DNA of 64,000 bases, from assembly GCA_009763385.1 (NCBI GenBank), contig CM019831.1, positions 87,393,845 through 87,457,844 of the forward strand. The letters run 5' to 3'. The stretch comes from Coix lacryma-jobi var. lacryma-jobi (taxonomy: Eukaryota; Streptophyta; Magnoliopsida; Poales; Poaceae). A program made the translations under genes and the position numbers. A model generated the notes under the pieces. That model worked only from the letters and a program-made list of their open reading frames with translations, ran no database searches and was not told the DNA's origin. The number at the start of each line of letters is the position of its first letter. The stretch's first letter is position 1. This document shows, piece after piece, positions 10,877-23,215 of this stretch.

Positions 10877-12783
10877 ATGAGGAGTGGCCACCGCCGGAGG
10901 GAGCCGTCTCCAGAGGAGGAGGAGGAGGAGGAGGTCGAGGAGGAGGTGCCGGCCACGCCCAAGGCCCAGGGGCAGGAGGACGAGCAGGAGGAGGACGAGG
11001 CGGACGAGGGTTCGGCTGCCTCAGGGGTGTCCACACCCTACTTGAGAGGTCCCGCCAGCCTCCCGACGTTGCCGACACATGCCCAACGCCTAGTGATCAC
11101 GCCCCTTGGACAAAAGTACATGTTCTAACTACCTGTTCATATGATGAGACTCAAAATTGAAATAGAAGCTAATAATCTTTTTTAATCACTTGTGCAGGCC
11201 ATGGGACTTTGTGGGGCCTAAAGGCCGCAAACCCAACGACATCCTAGGTCTCCTGTGCCGCAAGCACTACCCCTACATAGTACAGTATGCCGGGAGGCAC
11301 GAGCTGCCCTGCATCTTTGACCACTACACCATCACCCCAGACCCAGACTTCTCCAACAAGGCGGCGAGGGTCAGAGCGGAGCTGTGGGTAAGTTTTCGTC
11401 AAACAACATCACATTCATCATATTTTTTCTTTAATTACTTAGAGTTTGTATTGCGTCAGTATGCAGAACTACTTCAAGTGCGAGCCGGGGAAGGAGGCAG
11501 TGGCGGAGGTGGTGGCTACCTGGGCCTGTAGGAAGCTCATCACCGACATGATCTACGAAGCGAGACTGCAGACCATCATCACCTACAACGCCACGGTCTT
11601 GGGAAAGAAGGTGAAGAAGGCCGAGGCGAGAGGCATGATGCTAGGCCGGGCGCAGTTCTTGCAGGTAAGTGATTTCTTTTGAGATTAAGCTATTCGTAAT
11701 TTTCATCTGACACTTATATGTGAAATACTTGATGATGTGTAGATGATCCCCAATGGTGCCAGTCGTTTCCTGAGTGCTGGGAGATGATCGTGGACCAGTG
11801 GCTATCCGAAGAGTGGGCGGCCCACCACGCCGAGGCCCGGGAGGCGCGTCTGCAGATGCCAGGTGTACCACACCACCAGGACAACCGCAACCTCGCCGAG
11901 TACGCACAAGCTTGGGTACATGAAAAGACTTCCTGAATTACTCGCTCAAATGTTGCCTGATTCTTAATCATCTTGTTGTCTTCGTCGCAGTCCGCGACAC
12001 ACGTTGGCCAGCGTTGCGGCACGTTGCAGGCATACGCCATGTCCCACAAGGGAAAGGCCACAACACTGGAGACCTCCTTCAACCCCGACGACCCCGCCGA
12101 CAAGTACACCAACTTCAACGTCCACACCCGCCTCACTGACCACTCAGAGGCGGCAAGGGCGGTCCATGGGGACGCCTTTGATCCCGCCACCGAGGACCTG
12201 GACGGGAGCATCGTCATGAGGATCGGAGGAGGGAAGAAGCACAATCAGTTCTGGCTTGGCGACGGCGTCATCGACTCGGCCTCCACTCCCACTCTGTCCC
12301 AGCTCCAAGCACAGAGCACGAGCGGGAGCGTCCCCATCCACCCACGCCCGTCGCCGAGCTCGAGGTTATTTCTGTTTAACTCATCGTACATTGATCTTTA
12401 AATGTTTGCATTGTGCTAACATTCACTTTGTATTATCGCAGGCCCGCCTGGAAAGAGAAGGGCAGGAGCGCCAGCTGTCCGAGACCCAGATACGGTCCCA
12501 GATGGGAGCCCAAGCTAAGCAAATGACAGAGCTCATCGCCTTCATGGCCTCCCGGGGCATGGCCGTGCCCCAGACGCCCATGGCTCCTCCACCGCCGTCT
12601 CAGGACGCCATAGCTACTACTGTGAGTATCGATACCTTAGTGTTTCATTTCTGCATTTGCTTGTCTGACATAGACGTCTTCCTTTTGCAGCCTCCGTCGG
12701 AAGGTTCGAACACCCGCCATGCTCTTGGATGTAACCCGGCCGGGGGTCAAGCAGGTGACACTTATTCTCAGGGGTGGCAATGA
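10877..12783 (+). pseudogene. Second CACTA gene, Ptta/En/Spm plant transposase family (Transposase_24)
   Basis: Seven exons with good GT-AG borders can be followed: 10877-11115, 11198-11387, 11467-11664, 11743-11915, 11991-12364, 12442-12621 and 12691-12783. They encode an acidic N-terminus with a run of Glu, then PWDFVGPKGRKPNDILGLL and a segment with FKCEP and LITDMIYEAR. The next exons hold WEMIVDQWLSEEW in a shifted frame, then a conserved block with GGGKKHNQFWLGDG, and finally a coiled-coil-prone segment (ARLEREGQERQLSE). This matches the TNPA-type accessory gene of grass CACTA elements, thought to bind the subterminal repeats. A one-base loss in the C-run at about 11749 and a probable frameshift near 12310-12340 break it. 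Confidence 0.8.
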
Positions 12784-12867
12784 TGGCCGGGGGTCTAGTA
12801 CATCGAATTTGGATTGAAAACTTTCATGTTGTATTGTGGTGACGTTGGTATTGAACTCTTTGATGAC

Positions 12868-12978
12868 ATATATATATATATGTATTGAACTACGTGATGT
12901 GATATATATATATATGTTCTGTGATGTGAAATGTGATATATATATGTGATATGTGATGAATGCGATATATATATGTGA
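12868..12978. repeat. AT-rich microsatellite tract
   Basis: Several (TA)n runs alternate with gtgatgtgatatatatat-type words just after the second CACTA gene. It looks like simple sequence with no function I can support. Confidence 0.8.
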
Positions 12979-13021
12979 TAGTGTCGGAGAAAAGGAAAAA
13001 CAGAATTAAAAAAACAAAAAT

Positions 13022-13620
13022 TTGCCTCTTTGCCGAGGGTTGCTCTCGGCAAAGGGGGCCTTTGCCGAGTGTTTTGATCATAACCCTCGGAAAAGTTGGG
13101 AACCAGAATACCAATTTTCCCAGCTTTGCCGAGCGCTTTGGTCATAGCACTCGGCAAAGGCTTAAGCTTTGCCGAGAGCCAGGCTACGAGCTCTCGGCGA
13201 AGAGTTTCCAAAAAAAATGTCTTTGCCGAGAGCCAGCCCAGTGAGCTCTCGGCATAGAAAATACAAAAAAAAATTCCTTTGCCGAGAGCCTTGCCAGGCG
13301 ACTCTCGGCAAAGAAGTTTCTTTGCCGAGAACCAGTCCAGTGAGCGACACAAAAAATAAAAAAAATGCCTTTGCCGAGAGCCTGGTTAGCCGGCTCTCGG
13401 CAAAGAAGCCGTCAACGATGACCTGCCGTTATCGGCTACTTTTCTTTGCCGAGAGCCGCACGGGACCCTCGGCAAAGGTTTTGCCGACAGCCCGACAAAA
13501 GGCCCTCGGCAAAGGCTCCTTTGCCGAGAGGTTTTTTGCCGAGAGCTCTTTGCCGAGAGCAACTCTCGGCAAAGGCTTTGCCGAGGGTCATAGAGCCTTT
13601 GGGCAATCGGCAGGGCCGCC
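13022..13620. repeat. CACTA right subterminal repeats
   Basis: Many copies of TTTGCCGAGAG and its complement CTCTCGGCAAAG occur, often as facing pairs 20-40 bp apart, for example around 13166-13200, 13220-13255 and 13278-13312. In CACTA elements such clusters are the binding sites of the TNPA-type protein. Density rises towards the right terminus. Confidence 0.9.
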
Positions 13621-13633
13621 ATTTCCAGTAGTG
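13621..13633. repeat. Right terminal inverted repeat of the CACTA element
   Basis: ATTTCCAGTAGTG, which reads CACTACTGGAAAT on the minus strand. It is the diagnostic CACTA terminus and fixes the right boundary. Confidence 0.9.
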
Positions 13634-16331
13634 GATGAGGCAATGAGTGGTACAAAATAGTACTCATGTCCATGTCTAGAATGGGGAAAAGAAACTGTCA
13701 TGCATTTAGAGAAAAACATGAGGCGATGAGGTTGCGCTGAATATAACAGGGATCATGTCAGGATGAGATTGAACAAAATAGCACAGTAAACAAATGTTTG
13801 AATTACATGGAAAGCATAGTCATTCATGCTAGTGTGAGACATATCCGTGCAAAAGTATCATACGTAGTAATGGCAATTAGTGGGGTATCTCTCTTAAAGA
13901 GCCTTTTAAACTATTATATGCAGTTAGGATGATGCGGCAATCAATGTCTTTGTATAGTCTAATGCAATGATAATATTGGCAGTGCAAGTGATCTCCAACA
14001 GAGCGTAATCATAATGACTCTACCTAACCTAGGGTGATGTTCATAAATATATGCAAGTTTAAAAGTATTCGCCTGAAGAAAATAAACCTAGGAGATTTAT
14101 AAATCTTGAATTCAAGAAATCCAAATCACAGGGCTGCAAGGAAATAAAATCACACAGGATGAATTGGGTAGATGTGTGGCCAAAATGGCAATACATGACA
14201 CAATAGACCAAAAGGGCCAAAACTAGATGCAAGGACCTCCAAAGAGAAAACAACTACCTGAATAACACACAAAACTTAGCCCATCAAGACAAAATTTGTT
14301 TTTAGCTAAAATGTCCACCTATGTTAATTATGACCAGTTTAGTGTACAACATGGCAAGGCACAAAACTTAAAAATAGCTAAATAAATTCAATGTTGAAAG
14401 AAGCAAAGGAACTATTGTATTGTCAATTTAGTTCCATGTCAGATAGAAACCTGCGAACAGATATCCATTTCAGAACTATTCTGCAAGCATCCTTATATGG
14501 CCAGAATAGGAAAAAAGATACTAATTTTTGGCTTCAATCTATGCACAAGGCAACCAATGCACTAATCCATAATTAAACATATGTAACTAAATTGTCTTGC
14601 AGGAAACTGCAAGAATAGAGGAAGGGCATATGAGCAGGAAACATAGCAAAACATGAATAGCCCATCAACACAAAAATTCTAAAGAGTATCATGACAAAGC
14701 TTATACAACAAAAATTCCTCCAAAGTTAGAGTCTGCTTCGGGATAGTTTGGAGGGAAAAATACTTTTTTGATGTGTTGCATGTACAAATAGCCAAGATTT
14801 TAATTTAGGAAATGCATTCCACTTTCATCATCAGGAAATGGAAATAGGAAACAAAAATTATTAAACCACTTATACAACCATGCATGCTTGGCCTAATCTC
14901 TAAATTTTCTGTCAGCCTTTCTGAATCAATGCACTGTTACATTGATAATGAAGGCCGAAGATTAGCAATTAGCCTAGTTGATCAACAATTTTAGGACCTA
15001 TTGACAATCAAGGTGCATAGAGGCAATAATATGCATAGTAACTATCTTGTGAAAGCATTAAGTAAATCTTTTCTACGCATGATAGATGCACATATTGGCA
15101 TGGCCAGTTCCAGAAAAACACATGATGAAGTAAACCAAACTGTAATGTATTAGTTGGTGTACAAAAATAGTACCTCGAATCATCTGTTAGAAGTTTAGGC
15201 ATTTTCATGATTAATTTAATCCAAAAATATAGTAGTAAATTTATGACAACAAATATGTGCACGTATGAACTACCAGTGGCAAATATGATGAACATACTTA
15301 TCAAATTTATTAGCACAAAAAACCTTACTGAGTATATAAACAGTAAGATTTGGAAGATACCCAGCAGAGGGACCCAAGCTCATGGCATCGGTGGCTCCAT
15401 GCGCACTAGTCGACATAGTGTGTTGCTCGAAGTCATGGACCACAGTTGATGCAGGACGATGTTCGCAGTGCAGTCCCTCGAAATTCCACCAGGATGAATA
15501 GCCAATCGTTGGGAAGAAGAGCCGATCACTGAAGAGGATAGCTGATCGGATCGATAACGAGCAGTTGCGTTAGATGATCCCCAAAAACCTGATGGTCCAC
15601 ACACTCGTGCAGGGGTCTTAGACACAATGATGGTTTCAGAGGCTTGCTCTCCCAACTCTCTGTGCACACAGAGGTTTGGGATGGAGAAACTTGTGAGCAA
15701 CTCAACAGTGAAAATGGTGAGACGTGGTTGTGTTTCATCCTGCGATAGACAGAAAAAGAGCCTCACCTTATGTAGCCTTGCAGGGACACTAAGAGATAGG
15801 TGTAATTATTGATAATGGTCATGAACACCATGGATGTTACTAGTAGCTGACAAATAAATTGTTTGTTACAAGTAACCCAATCAACCATTAACCCACCTTA
15901 TAACATCCCACTAATAGCTATAACACACCATGAGTTTCACCTAGCATTAGTCCAAGCTTTGAAATTTTGTTGATTTAATTGTTAAATATAATTGGTCAAT
16001 TTCAATTAAATCTAACAATCCCCACCAAATTTCAAGGCGTAGAAGAACCCTCAGTTTCGCTGTCGTTTATTATACCAGCGTTTCGGTGGAGACAGTTGAG
16101 TTGAACATTCACCTAAAACAGAGGTTACACTTCTTCAAAAGTGAAAAATGGACTATGCCTTAAATTGACAGTTTTGTGTGAAATAAGTTTCACCTAAGAA
16201 ATTTACTGATACAAGGCTGACTTAAGCATCCCCTTTGTTGTGAAGCATATAAGTCACACTTTCAAGCCTTCATGAGTATCTAGAGATTACCCACATCTTA
16301 TAGACTGTGACTAGCGGTCGAACTCATATAG
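13634..16331. other. Unassigned AT-rich tract, possibly remnants of an older element
   Basis: No long ORF is supported. Between about 15360 and 15780 the base composition rises and the minus strand reads openly for 128 codons (15380-15766). The encoded sequence matches nothing I know and looks like a transcribed leader rather than a protein. The stretch 15900-16330 is also conserved-looking but unassigned. The boundary with the RT fragment at about 16332 is abrupt. Confidence 0.3.
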
Positions 16332-17146
16332 GTGTGTTTTTTCTCTCCATCAAGAATGCAAGGCAACAATGATGTAAGCACTAGTGGATCTCATGATCAA
16401 CAAGATGCTAGTGACTCTCAAATGGCTCAACCAAGTGCAAGTACAAGTGCCCAACAACAAGTGCTCCAACCAACACATATTGCAAGAGTTCATCCTTTGG
16501 ATCAAATTGTTGATGACATAAGAAGAGGTGTGCAAACTAGATATAGATTGACATCATATTGTGAACACTACTCATTTGTATCATCCTTTGAGCCAACCAA
16601 GAATGATGAAGCTTTGATGGACATTGATTGGGTAAATACAATGCATGAAGAGTTCAACAACTTCACCCACAATGATGTATGGGAGTTAGTGGAGAACACA
16701 AATGTGATTGGCCCCAAATGAGTCTTCTACAATAAGCAAGATGAATATAGCATGGTTGTAAGGATCAAGGCAAGACTGGTTGCACAAGGTTACACTCAAA
16801 GGGTAGGTGTTGACATTGGAGAGACCTATGCTTCCATACGCTTGTTCTCACAACATCGAGCTCTATCAAATGGATGTGAAGAGTGCTTTTCTCAATGGGT
16901 TCATCAATGAGCTAGTGTATGTTGAACAAACTTCCGGATTTGAAGATTTGAAGAAACCTAACCATGTGTACAAGAGCTCAAGAAAGCATTGTGTGGTTTG
17001 AAGCAAGCACCAAGAGCATGGTATGAGAGATTGAGAGATTTACTACTCTCTAAGGGATTTAAGATGGGGAAGGTTGACACCACTCTCTTCACCAAGAAGA
17101 TTGGAAATGACTTGTTTGTGTTGTAAATCTATGTGGATGACATTAT
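16332..17146 (+). pseudogene. Decayed SIRE-type copia reverse transcriptase fragment
   Basis: The stretch preserves the start of a copia reverse transcriptase region: CEHYSFVSSFEPTKNDEA, DIDWVNTMHEEFNNFTHNDVWELV, RIKARLVAQGYTQ, QMDVKSAFLNGF and finally IYVDDII at 17122-17146. TGG has become TGA at 16719. About 40 bases are missing near 16840, a frameshift lies near 16970, and a TAA replaces a Gln codon just before IYVDD. The copy is 5'-truncated. The 3' part is displaced by the SIRE-III insertion, which begins directly after the YVDD codons. It is the oldest layer of the nest. Confidence 0.85.
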
Positions 17147-17717
17147 TGCGAACACATGGTTGATTTGTGCCCTTGTGAGTGGCAACATGTCTCTTGGCTG
17201 TGTTGTTGTGCAGGTGTGGAGCTCGAAGGCAGAGGTTGATGGCGAGGTGAAGGTCAAGTAGAGACGTGTCGTGCCGATGGATCGGGAGTGATGAAGGGCG
17301 GACGTGAGGCTTGGACCGACGAACCGGAGGGCCAGAGGACCAGCTGCGGTAGCTGGCCCTTGGCTTCAGCGAGCAAGAGCACATGTGATGTGCGATTGCA
17401 TTAGTCAAGTGGAGACAAAAAAACAATGGCGTCGTGGCACTTGGCGGAGGCCGGACACAGGCTTGCAAGGGGCAAGTGCTTCGGTCAAGTCAAGGAGGAA
17501 GGAGAAGGTGTTGTGCTCGGCGGAGGCCATAATGCATCGACATCGGTGTCGGTGGTCGGGGCGTGAGATCCATGCTCCGTCTTCGATGCAGGTTTGGTAG
17601 TTGAGCCTCAGAAAACTACCCGCTATGATTTCCAAGTTTGGGCCTCAAAACTCGGGGTGGCCGATTTTCGAGTTTGGGCCTCAAAACTCGGGGTGGACGG
17701 TTTCTAGGTTTGGGCCT
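17147..17717 (+). repeat. SIRE-III left LTR, piece 1 of 3
   Basis: It starts TGCGAACACATGG, which aligns with the TGCGGATACATGG start of the SIRE-I and SIRE-II LTRs, and continues with the shared gtgttgtgcaggtg and caagtagagacgtg blocks. It ends inside a hairpin loop at 17717, where the Athila element is inserted. The preceding ATTAT (17142-17146) is the expected left target duplication, but its partner lies outside the window. Confidence 0.85.
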
Positions 17718-19562
17718 TGTTGATGGTCCTTAAACACCTGTTTTACCATCAACATTTTACCCTAAAATTCACCAAAAAACATGAAATGTAGTCAAATAGG
17801 TTTCAAACTAACCAAATTCCACATGTCCATAGATTTTTATTTGAATGCAGGATTTGGACCAAATTTGGAGAATGGGCCCACCAGGAGACGAGCCCACTCA
17901 CCAGGACCCATTTGGGCCTGAGTGGGGTGGCGCCCGCCAACCAGGGGTGGCGCCCGCCACATGGAGAGGCCCAACTCTCCCCCTTTGCCACGTCACCGAT
18001 CCGTGTGACCATCCCAAGGCCAAATCTGGGCCCTTGGTCACTAGGTCAGTGGCATCGGACGACTCAGGAGGGAGTGGCATGGATCAAGGCTGGATGGCGG
18101 TTACTCTGACATGCAACCGACCTAACCACCGCCTCTCTGGAGCTCCTGGATGCCGTTGAAGCAGAGGTGGTGCATCCAACGGTGATGGGGTGGCGGCCGC
18201 CACCTAGGGCTGGCGCCTGCCACTAGGGTTTGCCCTAGGTCGGCTGGCTGCCCCCTATAAATACCCCCCTCACTCATTTGGGCTATAAATACCCCCCTGA
18301 GGCATCACTTCATTCACATCCCACACCACACCAAGAAGCAACACAAGCAAGAGAGGCAGAGAGCAAGTTAGAAGCTCAGAGAGCTTAGGAAAGTAGGTTG
18401 GCTAGTAGAGAGAGTATAGCTCTAGTGCCCTCGCTACAGTGCGGCTCTTAGTTTAGCACAACTCAGCATAAGTCTCTGGTAAAAGTAGCGTAGAGCTTGC
18501 TAAGAGAGAAGCGGGTGCGAGCGACTGGTATCGGAGGTCGGTTGATTTCCCGGCGTCTTTGGTCTGGTTTGCTCTCTTGTATCTCAAGTACATTTCTCTT
18601 TATCCCAGTATTAGTTTAAGCATTACTTTCACTATTACTTTCAGTATTACTTTATCAAGTACCTTGAGTGTGACCTAGCTAGCCTACAGTTCAATTCACT
18701 TAGCCATAGTAGTTAATCTCTAGTGTGCTTAGTGATTGATCTTTGCCAATTGGTTGCTTAGTTAGTTTAGTGTTTATCTTATTAAGTCAAGTATTTGCTC
18801 TGACGTCTGCAAGGGTGTCTCTATTCAAAGCTAGGGTAGAGATAGTTAGAATATAGTTAAGCGTGGTGCTTAGTTATAGACTTACCTTCAGATACGGCTG
18901 GACCCCCGGATAGCTGTGGTAGCAAGCAGGTGGTGACAGCCCTGTGCGCCTTGAATTCCACCACGTAGTTGGCCCAGTTTAACAGTAAGGCTCGTTGTGC
19001 TAGCGTTCAACCTATGTAAGTGGTAAAGGCTAGTACGCCTCGGTACTTGACAAGATAGGGATAAAACTTTACTTAACTTAGTTGCTTTATTGTCTTTTGC
19101 CTGTCTTGCTTCTTAGTTATCTTGTTTCGCAGTTATCTTGCTTTGTAGTTATCTAGGAGTAGTTAGTTAGTTATATTAGTTACCTTTAGTTATCCTATTT
19201 CCCCTATCCACCTATCCATCCACCTTACCTTACCATCCATTTCATCCTTACCTATCCACCCACATATTCTTTCTAGCCTTCCATCCCATCTTTTTCCTTT
19301 TCCCTTTTCTTCGACTCTCATCCCCTTCCTTGACTCGACTCATACACCACCCTAGCCTTCCCTTGGGATCAAATAAATCGACACCTGGTACTCCCAGGCG
19401 AAGTGCAACTACGACAGTTCTGTGCGCTTGCAGAATCTCCTCTTGGTAGATTGCATTCTCGCTAGCTAGCTCCTACTAGTGTCGGGACTGACAACCCCGC
19501 TTGGCATTAGTAGATAGCTGCTTTAGCTACCCTATCCTAGGTGTAGCTAAGAACTACCAACA
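17718..19562 (+). repeat. Athila 5' LTR
   Basis: This 1,845-bp LTR contains gtggcgcccgccac-type repeats (about 17927-17960), two TATA boxes at 18256 and 18284, and a long leader. It differs from the 3' LTR by scattered substitutions (about 1-2% by eye) and by lacking a 42-bp block of repeats. Confidence 0.93.
18256..18291 (+). promoter_or_regulatory. Duplicated TATA box in the Athila LTR
   Basis: TATAAATA occurs at 18256-18263 and again at 18284-18291, each followed by a C-rich run and lying within a 28-bp direct duplication. The 3' LTR has the same pair, so it predates this insertion. Confidence 0.7.
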
Positions 19563-19570
19563 AGCATTTC

Positions 19571-19588
19571 TGGCGCCGTTGCTGGGGA
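19571..19588 (+). other. Athila primer-binding site (tRNA-Asp-like)
   Basis: TGGCGCCGTTGCTGGGGA lies 8 bases after the 5' LTR. It matches, except for one base, the Athila/Tat consensus TGGCGCCGTTGCCGGGGA, which is complementary to the 3' end of tRNA-Asp. Confidence 0.88.
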
Positions 19589-19749
19589 AGGCAATCGGTG
19601 TATCGGTTGAGTCCGTGTCGAATTTATCTTCGCTTAAGCTCCCGCTTAGCGAATCCCATCTTACCCCATTCTTTCTTTCCTTAGTCCTTCTTATTTTTTT
19701 CCTTCATCTTCTTCAACTTCTTTCTTTCTTATCTCGTTCTATCTTCACG

Positions 19750-20792
19750 ATGGCCAACAAGACCATTCGTGAATTTTCTGCTCCTTCTGCCGCTAATGTA
19801 GCAATGGGACCAGACGTGATCGATGCCAACCTCAATTTTGAGTTGAAACTGGCTCTGATCACGATGGTCCAAGCTAGCCCGTTCTGTGGCAAGGCTCATG
19901 AGGATGCCAATGCTCACCTCCAACAATTTTTGGAGATTTGCGGCACCTTCACCATTAAGGGGATTACCCAAGAAGCCATCCGTCTTCGTCTCTTTCCTTT
20001 CTCTTTGCTAGGAAAAGCGAAGCAATGGTTCTATACTAGTCGCAACGCTGTAGACACATGGGACAAGTGTTCCAATGCTTTTCTCGCCAAATTCTTTCCG
20101 ATAGGCAAGACGAATGCTCTTCGCAACAAAATCTCCAGCTTTACGCAACAAGCCGAGGAATCTATTCCCGAGGCTTGGGAGAGGTTGCAAGAGTATGTCG
20201 CTGCTTGTCCGCACCATGGTATGGAGGACTGGCTATTGATCCAGAAGTTCTACCATGGCTTAACCCCACTCTCTAGAAGCCATTTGGATGCCGCCGCCGG
20301 CGGTGCATTCTTTTCTCTGAATGTTGCAGATGCTGAGGCTCTCATAGAGAAGATGGTGTCAAACCAAGGATGGAATGATGAGAGACTGCAGCCCCGTAAG
20401 CGAGGTATACATTCCCTTAAGGAGGCTGACATGATCGTGGCCAAGATGGACCTGCTGGCAAAGAAGCTGGACAGCTGTGAGAAGATGAACCAACAAGAGA
20501 GTGTCCAATCTCTGGAATCTTACATGACTTGTGAAGTCTGTGCAGAAACCGGACATTCTGGGAACCACTGCCCCGAGCTACATGAAGATTTGAACTTCAT
20601 CAACAACAACAACAGCGGTTTCCACCAACAAAATCAAGGATGGAATCAGCATTCCAACTCTCAAGATAACAATTCATTCCCTCGCTCTAATTTTCATAAT
20701 TCTGATAATTTCTCGTTCTTAAAGAATTTAGTTTACTCACAAGGTAGAACTACTGAATTCTTGAATAAGAAATTAATGTCGAATGATAAAAC
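19750..20792 (+). CDS. Athila gag, N-terminal part of the split gag-protease ORF
   Basis: The gag polyprotein forms the virus-like particle that packages element RNA. The ATG at 19750 (MANKTIREFSAP) is chosen because it follows the primer site and leader and opens the conserved domain. The open frame extends 5' of it without conservation. Residues about 30-230 hold the Athila-type retrotransposon gag domain (RLFPFSLLGKAKQWFYT, LAKFFPIGKTNALRNKI, DWLLIQKFYHGL). A CCHC zinc knuckle CEVCAETGHSGNHC lies at about residues 261-274, and an Asn/Gln-rich linker follows. The frame is cut after codon 347 by the Tekay-like insertion and resumes in the same frame at 35139 once the duplicated AAAAC is discounted. 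No stop is seen in either half. Confidence 0.88.
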
Positions 20793-22969
20793 TGTGACGG
20801 AACCTCCTGGATTATTAGGGCCCACGTGTACCTATCCTTGTCCTACAGACCTCAGATAGCCATACACTGTGCCCAATAGCCCAAAAGACCCACCACGTGT
20901 CATCGGGTAACCCGACTCATCCACGTTTCCTTACACCCCCAGGATCATTGCAAGAGTCATCGCAGTATTACAACGTTTCACAAATAATATACATCAGAGA
21001 ATAAAAGAGCGGAAGTATTACACCATAAGTTTTTACAAACCAGTTGTTCAAACTCACGTCATTATTACAAACCATAGTTTTAAACTTTACCCTAAGTAGT
21101 GGAAGGAGCATTAATAAAACCATATTTCACACAAACAACCCCGCCTAAGGGTTGCATTACTCCTCCCCGGACACATCCTCCTCAACGACGGTCACGCAAC
21201 AAGCCTCGAAACAAGGCTGCTCGTGAGCGTCACCTGCAACAGTGGATTAACAAATCCTGAGTACAAAGGTACTCAACAAGACTGACCCGACAAGAGAAGA
21301 GAGGAACAGGTATGCTGGCTTTGGGTAGGCTCAACAGTATTTTTCATTTGCATAAAAGCTTACTAAAGTAGTTCTAGATCCAAATTTTACTTAATCATTT
21401 GAATACTTGATAAGAACTGAAAGTAAATCATTAGTGAGAGAGCATCATTATTCTTTCTTACACCGAAACCATTTTCATTCTACGGTGCGGGTCGAAAGAT
21501 TGAGTCTCCTTAACCGAGGAGCACGATGTTTCGAATCGATTCAACCAGATCTGGGGGTTTTCCACGATCATACGATATATGTAGACCCGTGATCACACAT
21601 ATACCAACCCCAACCTCGGATCCTCCAAACAAGACCGGGTCCGCGCCACCCGAGAGTACTTGTACACCTCCAATCCGGGACTTCGACCCACGAGGGTAGC
21701 TAGTACTCCCGCCATCTCTCCACTCCCAGTGCGCGATTAGCCGTTCTCATTTAAGAACCACCAAGGCAGGGCTTACCGTAGCATATGATCGGTACTTCAC
21801 AGTTTCTCAATCTAGCAGGCCAACAACGGTTAACCCTAATCGACACATCCGGGTTACCCTGCATCTAATCCAAGGATCGACGCAGGTGCCCATCTGGTCT
21901 TAACCATCATTCTTTCTCGTTATCATTTCAAGACGATAAGTATCAAAACATTTATCGGAAGCGTGCGAAAGCAAGGCTGAGCATTTCTATCCTTTGCATA
22001 AAGCAGGTATCAAGGATCTATATCGATAACAAGGTTGATCATGCATCAACAGGTTTAAAGCATTTATTTGATAAATATTTAATGCATCAAGTTATCAAAA
22101 GTAAGTGTAATTGTAAATCCAAGGAAAGGGTTAAATGAACCGGGGCTTGCCTTCGTTGATCGGGAGAATCTGGAACTCCGGATAACTTGGGTCAACTAGA
22201 CACTCTGAATTTTCTGGATCAAACTCGCCTGGACACTCAAACACTTCCGAAGCTACACGATAAAAGAGTATATGCTTAATGAGATGCTCATGTCATGATC
22301 ATGGTAAGAATGGAAATTTACACTTGACTTGCAACAATTTGCCCCCACGGTAAAGTTGCAAACCAACAGAACTAACTTATAAACATACATGGTTACAAAG
22401 AGTGACTCTTACCTATACCAACCAACAGATCAAGATAATTCACTTATCTTAACCTTTTAAAATTATTCAAAAGAACTTGGGTTTTATGTTTTATAACATT
22501 ATTTAACCATAAAGAAAACAATTTTAAATAGCCGAAAATAAGTTGTGCAACTAACTATGTTCAAAATAGTTCAAACTTGGTACACAGATTGGTTATGATT
22601 CAGAAAGTGCACAAAATAAATTTCAGCATTTTTAGAGTTAAACTTGATTTTATAAAAAATCATTGAAGGCTTATTTAAGAATTAAGAGACATAATTTTTA
22701 CTGTAAAACAGAATACAGAAACATGTACATATTATATTTTTCATAAAAACTACACTTTTCATAGAACATGCACAAAAATTTTCATAATTTTTGGCTCAAC
22801 ACATTAATTCATACAAAAATAACAACACTAGCATTACCATGCACATAACAGGAAAAAGATTAAAACGTTTGGAAATACAAAACCCTTAATGGGCCGAAAC
22901 TGACCCAATCGGCCCATCTCCGGCCTACGGCCTCAGACAGCCGGACCCTAGGTGTTAGCGTCCTCTTTC

Positions 22970-23215
22970 TCCGCTTCGCGCCGAGGCCAGCGGATCTCCG
23001 TCTCGCCCGAGGCTAGCTGGTTCTCCGTCTCGCCCGAGGCTAGCAGATCTCCGCCTCCGCCTCGCCCGAGGCCTTCTCCGCCTCGCCCGAGGCTTTCTTC
23101 GGCTCGCCCGAGACCTGCGCCCGGTAGCCTCGACTCCTTCTCCGTTTCGCCCGAGACCTTCTCCGCCTCGCCCGAGACCCTCTCCGGCTCGCCCGAGGCT
23201 GGCAGCCAAAAGCTT
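22970..23215. repeat. GCCTCGCCCGAGGC minisatellite in the Tekay LTR
   Basis: Nine imperfect copies at roughly 20-30 bp spacing, each built on CCTCG/CGAGG arms around two bases (variants CTCGCCCGAG, TTCGCCCGAG). The same array is at 33144-33389 in the other LTR. ORFs on both strands here translate only the repeats. Confidence 0.85.

Larger units (their letters stand above)
9431..13633 (+). mobile_element. CACTA (En/Spm) transposon, left end missing
   Basis: The right terminus ATTTCCAGTAGTG (13621-13633) is the complement of a CACTACTGGAAAT CACTA end. It is preceded by about 600 bp of TTTGCCGAGAGCC/GGCTCTCGGCAAAG subterminal repeats. Inside are the C-terminal part of a TNP2-like gene and a second gene of the Ptta/En/Spm plant transposase family (Transposase_24). 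No matching CACTACTGG left end and no TNP2 catalytic core are found upstream, so the element is truncated near 9431. The base triplet after the right end is GAT, but no left flank remains to confirm a 3-bp target duplication. Confidence 0.85.

Noticed and set aside
10752..11078. Pro-rich minus-strand ORFs opposite the acidic exon
   Set aside because: They are the reverse of the Glu-run exon of the CACTA accessory gene.
13022..13660. ORFs of up to 185 codons across 12795-13660
   Set aside because: They translate CACTA subterminal repeats (PRALGKE-like words in all frames) and are not genes.
15380..15766. 128-codon minus-strand ORF as a host gene
   Set aside because: No recognisable domain, no exon neighbours and an overlapping plus-strand ORF. 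More likely leader or LTR-like sequence.
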